Source of the DNA: Candidatus Binatia bacterium | GTDB taxonomy: Bacteria > Desulfobacterota_B > Binatia > UBA9968 | Assembly: GCA_025922795.1 (NCBI GenBank) | Contig: JAICHC010000263.1 | Span: 1-5,186, forward strand | Length of the DNA: 5,186 bases | Reading direction: 5' to 3' | Part shown: in pieces, positions 1-5,186 of the stretch | Layout of the letters: each line of letters starts with the position of its first letter | How positions within the stretch are numbered: position 1 is the stretch's first letter | Notes under the pieces: model-generated | Told to the model about the DNA's origin: nothing | Database searches by the model: none | What the model saw: only the letters and a program-made list of their open reading frames with translations | Program-made: the position numbers and the translations under genes

Positions 1-59
1 TGGCGAACTTTCTCATACGCCGAGAAGCCGAGGATGTCGTCGAGTCTAATCTTGTTCAT
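1..59 (-). CDS. DUF3501 family protein, N-terminal fragment (runs off the left edge)
   Basis: Reading the minus strand from the ATG at 59-57 gives MNKIRLDDILGFSAYEKVR before the window ends. This resembles the start of DUF3501 proteins as I remember them (M-N-K-L-x-L-D-D-I-L-x-x-x-x-Y-E-x-V-R). Members of that family are typically about 190-200 residues long and of unknown biochemical function, and they are often encoded beside rubrerythrin and a GlpC/heterodisulfide-reductase-like Fe-S protein. That genomic habit fits the rubrerythrin gene immediately upstream on the same strand. No clear Shine-Dalgarno precedes the ATG, so translation may depend on the upstream gene or on structure in the 78-129 stem-loop. 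Only 19 codons are visible, so the assignment rests on a short match plus context. Confidence 0.68.
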   Translation of the reverse strand, partial: MNKIRLDDILGFSAYEKVR

Positions 60-77
60 GTCGAATCAAAGGTTCGC

Positions 78-129
78 CAAACTCAAGCGGGCGGATAGTC
101 GACCCTCCCGATCCGCCAGCTTGAGTTTG
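78..129 (-). terminator. Large stem-loop between rubrerythrin and DUF3501 (possible terminator or processing hairpin)
   Basis: Bases 78-96 and 111-129 are inverted repeats: CAAACTCAAGC pairs with GCTTGAGTTTG, and GGCGGAT pairs with ATCCGCC, with a single G/A mismatch (89/118). That makes 18 pairs around a 14-nt loop. The stem begins 11 nt after the rubrerythrin stop codon on the minus strand, where an intrinsic terminator would sit. However, no U-run follows (the minus strand reads GCGAACCTTTGATT), so it may instead be a leaky terminator, an RNase-processing or mRNA-stabilising hairpin, or a member of a dispersed palindromic repeat family. The inverted repeat is certain; its function is inferred. 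Confidence 0.55.
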
Positions 130-140
130 CCACGATCCAA

Positions 141-566
141 TTAGCTCCCGAGAGTATCGAGCCCTTTGGAAAACCGTCCCGCGTGAGACTTCTCTGCCTT
201 CGCCAGAGTTTCGAACCACTCCGCCAGTTCGGAAAGCCCTTCATCGCGGGCAGTTTTGGCAAAGCCAGGATACATTTCAGTGTATTCGTAGGTTTCGCCC
301 TCTACCGCCGACTTCAGATTCTTTGACGTGGTTCCGATTGGAACGCCGGTGCACGGATCGCCCACCTCCTTAAGAAAATCCAGGTGACCGAAGGCATGGC
401 CGGTCTCCGCCTCGGACGTGTCGCGAAACAAACCACCGACATCCGGGTAACCTTCAATGTCAGCAACTCGTGCGAAATAAAGATAACGCCGATTGGCCTG
501 AGACTCGCCCGCAAAGGCATGTTTCAGGTTCTCGTGACTCTTTGTGCCCGTCAAACTCTTTGCCAT
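141..566 (-). CDS. Rubrerythrin-type di-iron protein lacking the rubredoxin domain
   Basis: This encodes a cytoplasmic ferritin-like four-helix-bundle protein of 141 residues, probably a peroxide-reducing or oxygen-protective non-haem di-iron protein. Compared with classical rubrerythrin, all expected metal ligands are visible: E21 in [11 protein letters not shown]54 and H57 in EAETGHA, E91 and E94 in the [11 protein letters not shown] segment, and E125 and H128 in AEKSHAGRF. The protein ends at about residue 141, whereas rubrerythrins of about 190 residues add a C-terminal rubredoxin FeS4 domain with two CxxC motifs. No CxxC is present (the only Cys is C72), so electrons must come from a separate partner. 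The ATG is supported by AAGGAGG (minus strand, 577-571) four bases upstream. An AT-rich palindromic operator candidate lies just upstream, and a DUF3501 gene follows. Peroxidase activity is inferred from the family, since short rubrerythrins are less well characterised. Confidence 0.93.
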   Translation of the reverse strand: MAKSLTGTKSHENLKHAFAGESQANRRYLYFARVADIEGYPDVGGLFRDTSEAETGHAFGHLDFLKEVGDPCTGVPIGTTSKNLKSAVEGETYEYTEMYPGFAKTARDEGLSELAEWFETLAKAEKSHAGRFSKGLDTLGS

Positions 567-570
567 AAAA

Positions 571-577
571 CCTCCTT
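571..577 (-). promoter_or_regulatory. Strong Shine-Dalgarno of the rubrerythrin gene
   Basis: The minus strand reads AAGGAGG followed by TTTT and then ATG. It is a near-perfect anti-16S match at a short 4-nt spacing, fixes the start at 566, and suggests efficient translation. Confidence 0.85.
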
Positions 578-578
578 C

Positions 579-604
579 TTATTAGTAATGATTACTACTA
601 ATAA
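579..604. promoter_or_regulatory. Candidate Fur/PerR-family operator upstream of rubrerythrin
   Basis: Two overlapping palindromes are visible. The inner one is a perfect 7-1-7 repeat, TAGTAAT-G-ATTACTA (583-597). The outer one is a 9-bp inverted repeat, TTATTAGTA (579-587) and TACTAATAA (596-604), separated by 8 bp. The 7-1-7 arrangement is the one described for Fur-superfamily boxes (PerR TTATAAT-N-ATTATAA; Fur TGATAAT-N-ATTATCA); each half here matches either consensus at 5 of 7 positions. The site lies just upstream of the rubrerythrin Shine-Dalgarno and overlaps the candidate -10, so bound repressor would block transcription. Peroxide-responsive control of rubrerythrin by PerR-type regulators is known in other bacteria. 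The palindrome is certain; the regulator's identity is inferred, and another dimeric regulator could bind it. Confidence 0.55.
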
Positions 605-647
605 ATTGACTCGCTTGATGCAAGTCCAATGCGTTGCTTTTTTTAAT
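600..647 (-). promoter_or_regulatory. Candidate sigma70-type promoter of rubrerythrin with an A-tract UP element
   Basis: On the minus strand, TTGGAC (629-624) could be the -35 and TTTATT (605-600) the -10, with an 18-bp spacer. An alternative is TTGCAT (623-618) with TAGTAG (600-595) and a 17-bp spacer. An A7 tract (644-638) lies upstream of the -35, where an UP element would be. Both -10 choices overlap the palindromic operator. The -10 hexamers are weak matches, so the exact promoter is uncertain. Confidence 0.35.
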
Positions 648-707
648 CACGGGGTTCTGTTATTTTTAGCGGAGTCAACGCCTGCTTTTTCGCCCAAAGG
701 AATTCCG

Positions 708-1028
708 ATGATCTCCATTGATGATTTTCGCAAAGTCGAGCTTAAGATCGCAACGGTGAAAGCCGCCGAACCGCATCCCAACGCCGATCGCTTAATGGTT
801 TTGCAGGTCGATCTCGGCGATGAGCGGCGCCAGATCTGCGCCGGTATCAGAAATCACTACTCGCCGGAAGATCTCGTCGGCAAACAAATTGTCGTTGTCG
901 CGAACTTGGAAACGGCCAAGTTGCGCGGCGTGGAGAGCCAGGGTATGCTGCTGGCCGCCTCCGATGACGACCGCGTTATCGTTTTAACCCCGGAAAGACC
1001 TGTGCAAGCCGGCTCCAAAGTCTCCTAG
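708..1028 (+). CDS. Stand-alone tRNA-binding OB-fold protein, methionyl-tRNA synthetase beta-subunit / Trbp111 type
   Basis: The 106-residue protein is essentially one tRNA-binding OB-fold domain of the kind found at the C-terminus of many bacterial methionyl-tRNA synthetases, or as a separate beta subunit or Trbp111 protein. These proteins dimerise and hold the tRNA elbow for the synthetase. Matching segments are ISIDDFRKVELKIATV (residues 2-17), HPNADRL (23-29), the VDLG turn (34-37), CAGIRNHY (44-51), VVVANLETAKLRGVESQGM (62-80) and LLAA. They fit MetG C-terminal domains better than CsaA, which has a different GIR region. The start at 708 is chosen because AAAGGA (696-701) lies six bases upstream and the domain begins at once; the frame stays open leftward to 384 only by crossing the rubrerythrin gene on the other strand. 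It opens a four-gene co-directional cluster. Whether a MetRS lacking this domain is encoded elsewhere cannot be seen here. Confidence 0.9.
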   Translation: MISIDDFRKVELKIATVKAAEPHPNADRLMVLQVDLGDERRQICAGIRNHYSPEDLVGKQIVVVANLETAKLRGVESQGMLLAASDDDRVIVLTPERPVQAGSKVS

Positions 1029-1049
1029 GTCAACCTCCCAGTCATCACG

Positions 1050-2177
1050 ATGCCTCCAACAGGACGTCCGACCGTTTGTTCGATCGATCACGAGGCCCTG
1101 CGTTGGAACCTACTGCAGATCCGCAATAAGGTCGGAGCAAAAGTCAAAATTCTTTCGATGGTCAAGGCCAACGCCTACGGTCACGGCGCGGTCGCCGTCG
1201 CGCAGACGCTGGCCGGCGCTGGCGGCGATGCCTTCGGAGTTGCGACTCTGGAAGAAGGCGTCGAGTTACGCCAAGGAGGAATTCGCGCTCCGATCCTCGT
1301 CTTGGCGGGCGCCTACGAAGACCAACTCGGCGAATTTTTGACCCACGCGCTGACGCCCGTGGCGCATGACCTGACCGGCTTCAAGCATCTGGGCAAGTTT
1401 GTAAACAGTCGCGGCAAGACACTCGACGTGCATTTGAAGATCGATACCGGCATGGGCAGGCTTGGACTGGCGGCCGCCGAGTCGGAACGCTGGCTGCCCG
1501 AGATCAAAAAAATCAGTGGGCCGCGGATCGAAGGCGTGTTCTCGCATTTTTCCCATGCGGAAAGCGTCGAAGGAGATTACACCCGCCAGCAGCTCGCGAT
1601 TTTCACCAGCGTGATCGAGCGCCTGCGCGCCGAACAGATCGCGCCGCCGCTAATTCATTTCGCCAATAGCGCGGCCACGATCACCTTGCCGGCGGCGTAC
1701 TTCGACATGGTGCGACCCGGCATTATTCTCTATGGCGTCTATCCTTCGCCAGCCATGGCGAGCCAGATTACTTTGAAACCCGTGCTGTCCTGGAAAACCA
1801 AGATTTTGCAACTCAAGAAAGTGCCCGCCGGCACAAGTGTCAGCTACGGCCAAACCTTCGTGACGAAGCGCGAAAGCCTCATCGCCACCCTTCCGGTTGG
1901 CTACGCTGACGGCTATCAGCGCCTGCTTTCGAACCACGGTGCGGTTCTCGTCGACGGTCGACGCGCGCCGGTGATTGGAAGAGTGTGCATGGATTTGACT
2001 ATGATTGATGTTACCGATATACGAAATGTCAAGCAGGGGGATGAGGTTGTTCTCCTCGGCCGTCAAGGCACCACGGAAATTTCCGCCGATGAGATAGCCG
2101 CCGGGTCCAATACGATCTCGTACGAGATTCTCACTTCCATCAGCGCGCGAGTTCCCCGCATCCATCACAATATTTAG
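1050..2177 (+). CDS. alr: Alanine racemase, PLP-dependent
   Basis: This enzyme interconverts L- and D-alanine in the cytoplasm, supplying D-Ala for peptidoglycan. Its 375 residues are the usual length. The N-terminal TIM barrel carries the PLP Schiff-base lysine K39 in MVKANAYGHG. K130 in HLKIDTGMGRLG matches the lysine that is carbamylated in Bacillus alanine racemase, and R137 matches the PLP-contacting arginine. HFANSAAT (203-210) and the VRPGIILYG segment (221-229) are also typical. The C-terminal beta domain supplies the second catalytic base, Y266, in SYGQT from the partner subunit of the dimer, plus GYADGY (284-289), GRVCMDLTMID (310-320) and a late SYE (Y358). All expected catalytic residues are present. 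It starts 21 nt after the previous stop, with no recognisable Shine-Dalgarno, so translational coupling is possible. Its stop codon overlaps the purH ribosome-binding site. It could be called alr or dadX; no catabolic context supports dadX. Confidence 0.96.
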   Translation: MPPTGRPTVCSIDHEALRWNLLQIRNKVGAKVKILSMVKANAYGHGAVAVAQTLAGAGGDAFGVATLEEGVELRQGGIRAPILVLAGAYEDQLGEFLTHALTPVAHDLTGFKHLGKFVNSRGKTLDVHLKIDTGMGRLGLAAAESERWLPEIKKISGPRIEGVFSHFSHAESVEGDYTRQQLAIFTSVIERLRAEQIAPPLIHFANSAATITLPAAYFDMVRPGIILYGVYPSPAMASQITLKPVLSWKTKILQLKKVPAGTSVSYGQTFVTKRESLIATLPVGYADGYQRLLSNHGAVLVDGRRAPVIGRVCMDLTMIDVTDIRNVKQGDEVVLLGRQGTTEISADEIAAGSNTISYEILTSISARVPRIHHNI

Positions 2178-2181
2178 GAGG
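2176..2181 (+). promoter_or_regulatory. Shine-Dalgarno of purH overlapping the alr stop codon
   Basis: AGGAGG at 2176-2181 shares two bases with the alr TAG stop (2175-2177) and lies 10 nt before the GTG start of purH. It decides the GTG start and suggests that ribosomes terminating on alr could reinitiate on purH. Confidence 0.85.
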
Positions 2182-2191
2182 ATCATCTGCC

Positions 2192-3766
2192 GTGGGCAGG
2201 ATCGAAAGAGCCCTGATCAGCGTTTCTGACAAGAAAGGCATCGTCGAATTTTCCCGAGCGCTGGCGCAATTCAATATCGAGCTGGTGTCCACCGGCGGCA
2301 CCGCGGCCTTGCTGCGCGAGAATAACATACCCGTGAAAGACGTATCGGAGATCACCGGGTTTCCCGAAATGATGGACGGCCGGGTTAAAACACTCCATCC
2401 AAAAATTCACGGAGGCATCCTCGCTCTGCGGGAAAATCCGGAGCACGTCGCCAAGATGAGAGAGCATGGCATCGCGCTGATCGATCTCGTGATCGTTAAT
2501 CTCTACCCTTTCGAAGCGACGGTCGCCCGCGGCGGATCCTTCGAAGAGGCGGTCGAGAATATCGACATCGGCGGCCCGAGCATGGTGCGCGCCGCGGCGA
2601 AGAACCACCGGCACGTCGGCGTGGTCGTCGATCCCGCCGATTACGAATCGATTTTGGCGGAACTGAAGGAGAACGGTCGCGCGCTGTCGCCCGCCACCTG
2701 CTTTCGCTTGTTCCGCAAGGCGTTCCAGCACACGGCACGCTACGATGGTGCGATCGCCAATTATTTTTCATCGCTGGACGATCACCGGCAACCGCAGCGA
2801 TGGGGAGAAAACGTCAACTTCCAAATCTCTAAGCTTCAGGACATGCGCTACGGCGAAAATCCGCACCAGAGCGCGGCGTTCTACGCCACCGAGAGCGACA
2901 CGGGACCGTCGATCGCGCGTGCGAATCAGTTCCAAGGAAAGGAACTTTCGTTTAATAACATTTTGGATGCCGATGCCGCGCTCAGCACGGTTTTGGAATT
3001 TTCCGATATCGCCACCGTCGCCATCAAGCACAACAACCCTTGCGGCGTCGCGCTATCGAGAAAGTCGCTCGCCGATTCTTTTCGCAAGGCCAAAGCTTGC
3101 GACCCGGTGTCCATTTTCGGCGGCGTGATCGCCTTTAACCGTCTCGTCGATGAGGAAACCGCAAGAGAGCTCAAAGATATTTTCTTGGAAATCGTGATCG
3201 CACCGAGCTTCACGCCGGAAGCCAAGGCGGTGCTGTCGTCGGCGAAAAGACTGCTCAATATCCGCTTGCTCGAATTGGCTATGGACCAACCGCAAGGCGG
3301 CGGCTATGACCTGCGCCGCGTGCGCGGCGGCATATTGATGCAGGACTGGGACATGGGCGCGATCGACGTGCGCGCCTGCAAAGTGGTCACTGAAAGAACG
3401 CCGACCGAGGACGAGTATCGGGCGCTCGACTTTGCCTGGCGCGTTTGCCGCCATGTCAAATCGAACACCATCGTTTTCGCCTCGCCCGATCAAGTTCTCG
3501 GCGTCGGCGCGGGACAAATGAGCCGCATCGATTCGACCCGGATCGCCGTGATGCGCGCCGCCACCCACGGCCTGGACCTCAAAGGGTCGGCCGTCGCGTC
3601 CGATGCCTTTTATCCGTTTCGCGACGGGCTCGACGAAGCGGCCAACGCGGGCGCCAAGTCGGTCATTCAACCGGGCGGCTCGATCAAGGACGAAGAAGTC
3701 ATCGCCGCGGCCAATGAACATGGCATCGCCATGATCTTTACCGGTATGAGACACTTTCGACACTAG
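2192..3766 (+). CDS. purH: Bifunctional AICAR transformylase / IMP cyclohydrolase (PurH)
   Basis: PurH performs the last two steps of de novo IMP synthesis: 10-formyl-THF-dependent formylation of AICAR to FAICAR, then ring closure to IMP. The 524 residues match the family length. The N-terminal MGS-like cyclohydrolase domain (about 1-145) shows [36 protein letters not shown] (63-77), [12 protein letters not shown] and [16 protein letters not shown] (124-139). The transformylase part (about 200-524) shows [16 protein letters not shown] (216-231), [14 protein letters not shown], the catalytic K279-H280 in [30 protein letters not shown] and the characteristic C-terminus [12 protein letters not shown] to FTGMRHF. 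The start is GTG, fixed by the AGGAGG 10 nt upstream and by the canonical opening [13 protein letters not shown]. It is 14 nt from alr and followed by purD, a common purine-gene pairing. No frameshift or missing catalytic residue was seen. Confidence 0.98.
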   Translation: MGRIERALISVSDKKGIVEFSRALAQFNIELVSTGGTAALLRENNIPVKDVSEITGFPEMMDGRVKTLHPKIHGGILALRENPEHVAKMREHGIALIDLVIVNLYPFEATVARGGSFEEAVENIDIGGPSMVRAAAKNHRHVGVVVDPADYESILAELKENGRALSPATCFRLFRKAFQHTARYDGAIANYFSSLDDHRQPQRWGENVNFQISKLQDMRYGENPHQSAAFYATESDTGPSIARANQFQGKELSFNNILDADAALSTVLEFSDIATVAIKHNNPCGVALSRKSLADSFRKAKACDPVSIFGGVIAFNRLVDEETARELKDIFLEIVIAPSFTPEAKAVLSSAKRLLNIRLLELAMDQPQGGGYDLRRVRGGILMQDWDMGAIDVRACKVVTERTPTEDEYRALDFAWRVCRHVKSNTIVFASPDQVLGVGAGQMSRIDSTRIAVMRAATHGLDLKGSAVASDAFYPFRDGLDEAANAGAKSVIQPGGSIKDEEVIAAANEHGIAMIFTGMRHFRH

Positions 3767-3773
3767 CCGAGGA

Positions 3774-3823
3774 TAGGAAATCGAAGGTGGAGAATGAATC
3801 ATTCTCGATCTTCTCTTTTCCTA
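3774..3823 (+). terminator. Interrupted long hairpin in the purH-purD gap (partial terminator, attenuator or processing site)
   Basis: Three consecutive complementary blocks nest on the same axis: TAGGAAA (3774-3780) with TTTCCTA (3817-3823), GAAG (3783-3786) with CTTC (3810-3813), and GAGAATG (3790-3796) with CATTCTC (3800-3806) around an AAT triloop. That gives 18 pairs broken by a 2x3 and a 3x3 internal loop. It starts 7 nt after the purH stop. No U-tract follows the stem, so it is not a textbook intrinsic terminator; partial termination, RNase processing or mRNA stabilisation would alter purD relative to purH. The structure is visible; the role is inferred. Confidence 0.5.
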
Positions 3824-3849
3824 GGCAGCGCAGGCGAAGCTAATCGTTA

Positions 3850-5124
3850 ATGAGAGTCCTAGTCATCGGCAGCGGCGGCCGCGAGCACGCTCTGGTTTGG
3901 AAGATCAGTCAGAGTCCGCGGGTGAGGAAAATCTTCTGCGCGCCGGGTAGCGCGGCGATCGGCGAGTTCGCTGAGACGGTTGCAATCGCATCCGATGAAA
4001 TCGACAAGCTCGCCGAGTTCGCGGCCAAAGAGAAAATCGATCTCACCGTCGTCGGCCCCGAGCTGCCTCTCACCCTCGGCATCGCCGATTTTTTCGAGGC
4101 GCGCGGCTTGAGAATTTTTGGCCCCAACAAAGCCGCCGCGCAGCTCGAAGGCAGCAAGGCTTTCGCCAAAGAGATCCTGCGCGCCAACAAAATTCCCACC
4201 GCATCGTCTGAAACGTTTAGGGATGCAGCTTCGGCGAAGAACTACTTATCTCAGCAACAACCCCCGTACGTGATCAAAGCCGACGGCCTCGCCGCTGGCA
4301 AGGGCGTGCTCATTTGCGCAGACCGCCGTGAGGCCGAGGCGGCCGTTGAAGCATTTCTTGTGCGTAAAACTCTCGGGGAGGCCGGCGATAAAGTCGTCAT
4401 CGAAGAATTCCTGGATGGCGAAGAGGCGTCTTTTATGGTTCTAACGGACGGCGAACATATTCTGCCGCTCGCCTCCTCCCAGGACCACAAGCGCGCCTTC
4501 GACAACGACCAGGGTCCGAATACCGGTGGTATGGGAGCCTATTCTCCCGCACCCGTGGTTACGGCGGAGATGCATGAAAGGATTCATCGAGAAATCCTCG
4601 CGCCCCTTCTGCTCGGGCTCAAGACGCAAAAAATCCTCTATCGAGGCGTCGTCTATGTCGGGCTGATGATTACCCAAGACGGCCCAAAGGTCCTGGAATT
4701 TAATGCGCGCTTCGGCGACCCCGAGTGCCAGCCCATTATGATGCGCTTGAAGAGCGACCTCATCGCGCTGATGGAAGCAACGATCGACGGAACACTCGAA
4801 AAGGTTGACGCGGAGTGGCACGATGATCCGGCTGTGTGCGTGGTGTTATGCGCCGGCGGCTATCCGGGTCCGTATGCTAAGGGCAAAGAGATTCATGGCC
4901 TACAAAAGTTGAAGAACTGGCAAAGCGGATTCGTTTTCCATGCTGGCACCGTGACCGAAAATGGTCGCTGCCTCACATCCGGAGGTCGCGTACTCGGCGT
5001 GACGGCGCGCGGCGTCAGTATCGCAGAGGCGGTCACTGAAGCGTACCGCGCCGTCAGGAAAATCTCATGGGAGGGTATGCACTATCGCAAAGACATTGGC
5101 CGAAGGGCGCTCAAGAAGGTCTAG
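3850..5124 (+). CDS. purD: Phosphoribosylamine-glycine ligase (GAR synthetase, PurD)
   Basis: PurD is an ATP-grasp enzyme that joins 5-phosphoribosylamine and glycine to make GAR, step 2 of purine synthesis. Its 424 residues are the normal length. The order is: N domain with MRVLVIGSGGREHALVWK (1-18) and VVGPELPLTLGIAD (67-80); LEGSKAFAKEIL (99-110); the ATP-grasp core with YVIKADGLAAGKGVLIC (140-156) and VIEEFLDGEEASFMVLTDG (183-201); the DHKRAFDNDQGPNTGGMGAY segment (212-231); and the Mg/ATP-binding VLEFNARFGDPECQ (281-294). The C domain includes CAGGYPGPY (334-342) and a TSGGRVLGVTARG segment (376-388). The ATG lies in TTAATG; only a weak AGG (3832-3834) lies upstream, so initiation may be modest. 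It is separated from purH by 83 nt containing a hairpin. No other start gives the conserved N-terminus, and the gene is intact. Confidence 0.98.
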   Translation: MRVLVIGSGGREHALVWKISQSPRVRKIFCAPGSAAIGEFAETVAIASDEIDKLAEFAAKEKIDLTVVGPELPLTLGIADFFEARGLRIFGPNKAAAQLEGSKAFAKEILRANKIPTASSETFRDAASAKNYLSQQQPPYVIKADGLAAGKGVLICADRREAEAAVEAFLVRKTLGEAGDKVVIEEFLDGEEASFMVLTDGEHILPLASSQDHKRAFDNDQGPNTGGMGAYSPAPVVTAEMHERIHREILAPLLLGLKTQKILYRGVVYVGLMITQDGPKVLEFNARFGDPECQPIMMRLKSDLIALMEATIDGTLEKVDAEWHDDPAVCVVLCAGGYPGPYAKGKEIHGLQKLKNWQSGFVFHAGTVTENGRCLTSGGRVLGVTARGVSIAEAVTEAYRAVRKISWEGMHYRKDIGRRALKKV

Positions 5125-5186
5125 CGTCTCGAGTCTCGAGTGTGAAGTTCAAACCCGAGACTCTGAACGCGAGACCCTGAGCTCAA
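5125..5186. repeat. Repeat-rich intergenic spacer after purD with nested inverted repeats
   Basis: The spacer is built from a few short words. GAGTCTCG (5131-5138) is complementary to CGAGACTC (5156-5163), leaving a 17-nt loop, and GTCTCG (5126-5131) is complementary to CGAGAC (5170-5175). CTCGAG occurs twice in near-tandem (5128-5133 and 5135-5140). The inner pair could form a hairpin 6 nt after the purD stop, but no U-tract follows within the window. This may be a weak terminator, or the edge of a dispersed or degenerate repeat cut off by the window. No start codon with a ribosome-binding site is seen here. Confidence 0.5.

Noticed and set aside
606..666. Possible plus-strand promoter for the MetRS-beta cluster (TTGACT at 606-611, TTGCTT at 634-639, TATTTT at 661-666 with TG two bases upstream).
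   Set aside because: None of these pairs has acceptable -35/-10 spacing; a promoter must exist in this 141-bp divergent region, but I cannot place it from sequence alone.
384..707. In-frame upstream extension of the MetRS-beta gene starting at 384.
   Set aside because: It lies antisense to the convincing rubrerythrin gene and across its promoter region, adds no recognisable domain, and the 708 ATG has its own AAAGGA site and begins exactly at the conserved domain.
708..1028. Assignment of the small tRNA-binding protein as CsaA chaperone.
   Set aside because: The PNADRL, CAGIRNHY and VANLETAKLRGVESQGM segments follow the MetG C-terminal / Trbp111 pattern rather than the CsaA pattern.
1650..2731. 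Minus-strand open frames (178 and 182 codons) opposite alr and purH.
   Set aside because: They are antisense to conserved codons of alr and purH, with no family resemblance and no supporting context.
3053..3802. Long minus-strand open frame (249 codons) opposite purH.
   Set aside because: It is fully antisense to the well-conserved purH transformylase region, its protein has no recognisable motif, and its His/Arg/Ala-rich make-up is typical of a GC-rich shadow frame.
3767..3849. Purine or other riboswitch in the purH-purD spacer.
   Set aside because: The spacer forms a single long interrupted hairpin with no multi-helix junction or conserved riboswitch core that I recognise.

Overview
The window is ordinary, compact bacterial chromosome with moderately high GC and no sign of mobile DNA, RNA genes or CRISPR. 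It carries one partial and five complete protein genes in two divergent groups. The gene styles (a short rubrerythrin beside a DUF3501 gene, a stand-alone MetRS beta-type domain, purH-purD) and the spacer full of short CTCGAG/GAGACTC repeats suggest an uncultivated Gram-negative of the broad deltaproteobacterial / Binatia / Methylomirabilota type. That placement is inference from style, not from a marker gene.

Left side, minus strand (1-566): a rubrerythrin-type di-iron protein without a rubredoxin domain, then a large stem-loop (78-129), then the first 19 codons of a DUF3501 gene that runs off the left edge. This looks like an oxidative-stress cluster. Its promoter region (about 567-647) is AT-rich and holds a 7-1-7 palindrome inside a wider 9-bp inverted repeat. 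The architecture is that of a Fur/PerR-family operator, and it overlaps the likely -10 region.

Right side, plus strand (708-5124): four co-directional genes. They are a 106-residue tRNA-binding OB-fold protein (MetRS beta / Trbp111 type), alanine racemase (alr), bifunctional AICAR transformylase/IMP cyclohydrolase (purH) and GAR synthetase (purD). The gaps are 21, 14 and 83 nt, so one transcript is likely. The purH-purD gap holds a long interrupted hairpin that may terminate transcription in part or set purD dosage. The set joins tRNA charging, peptidoglycan precursor supply and de novo purine synthesis: PurD catalyses step 2 and PurH the last two steps to IMP.

The right edge (5125-5186) is a non-coding spacer of overlapping short direct and inverted repeats. 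I found no convincing previously undescribed system. The most informative non-coding signals are the operator upstream of rubrerythrin and the three hairpin or repeat spacers.
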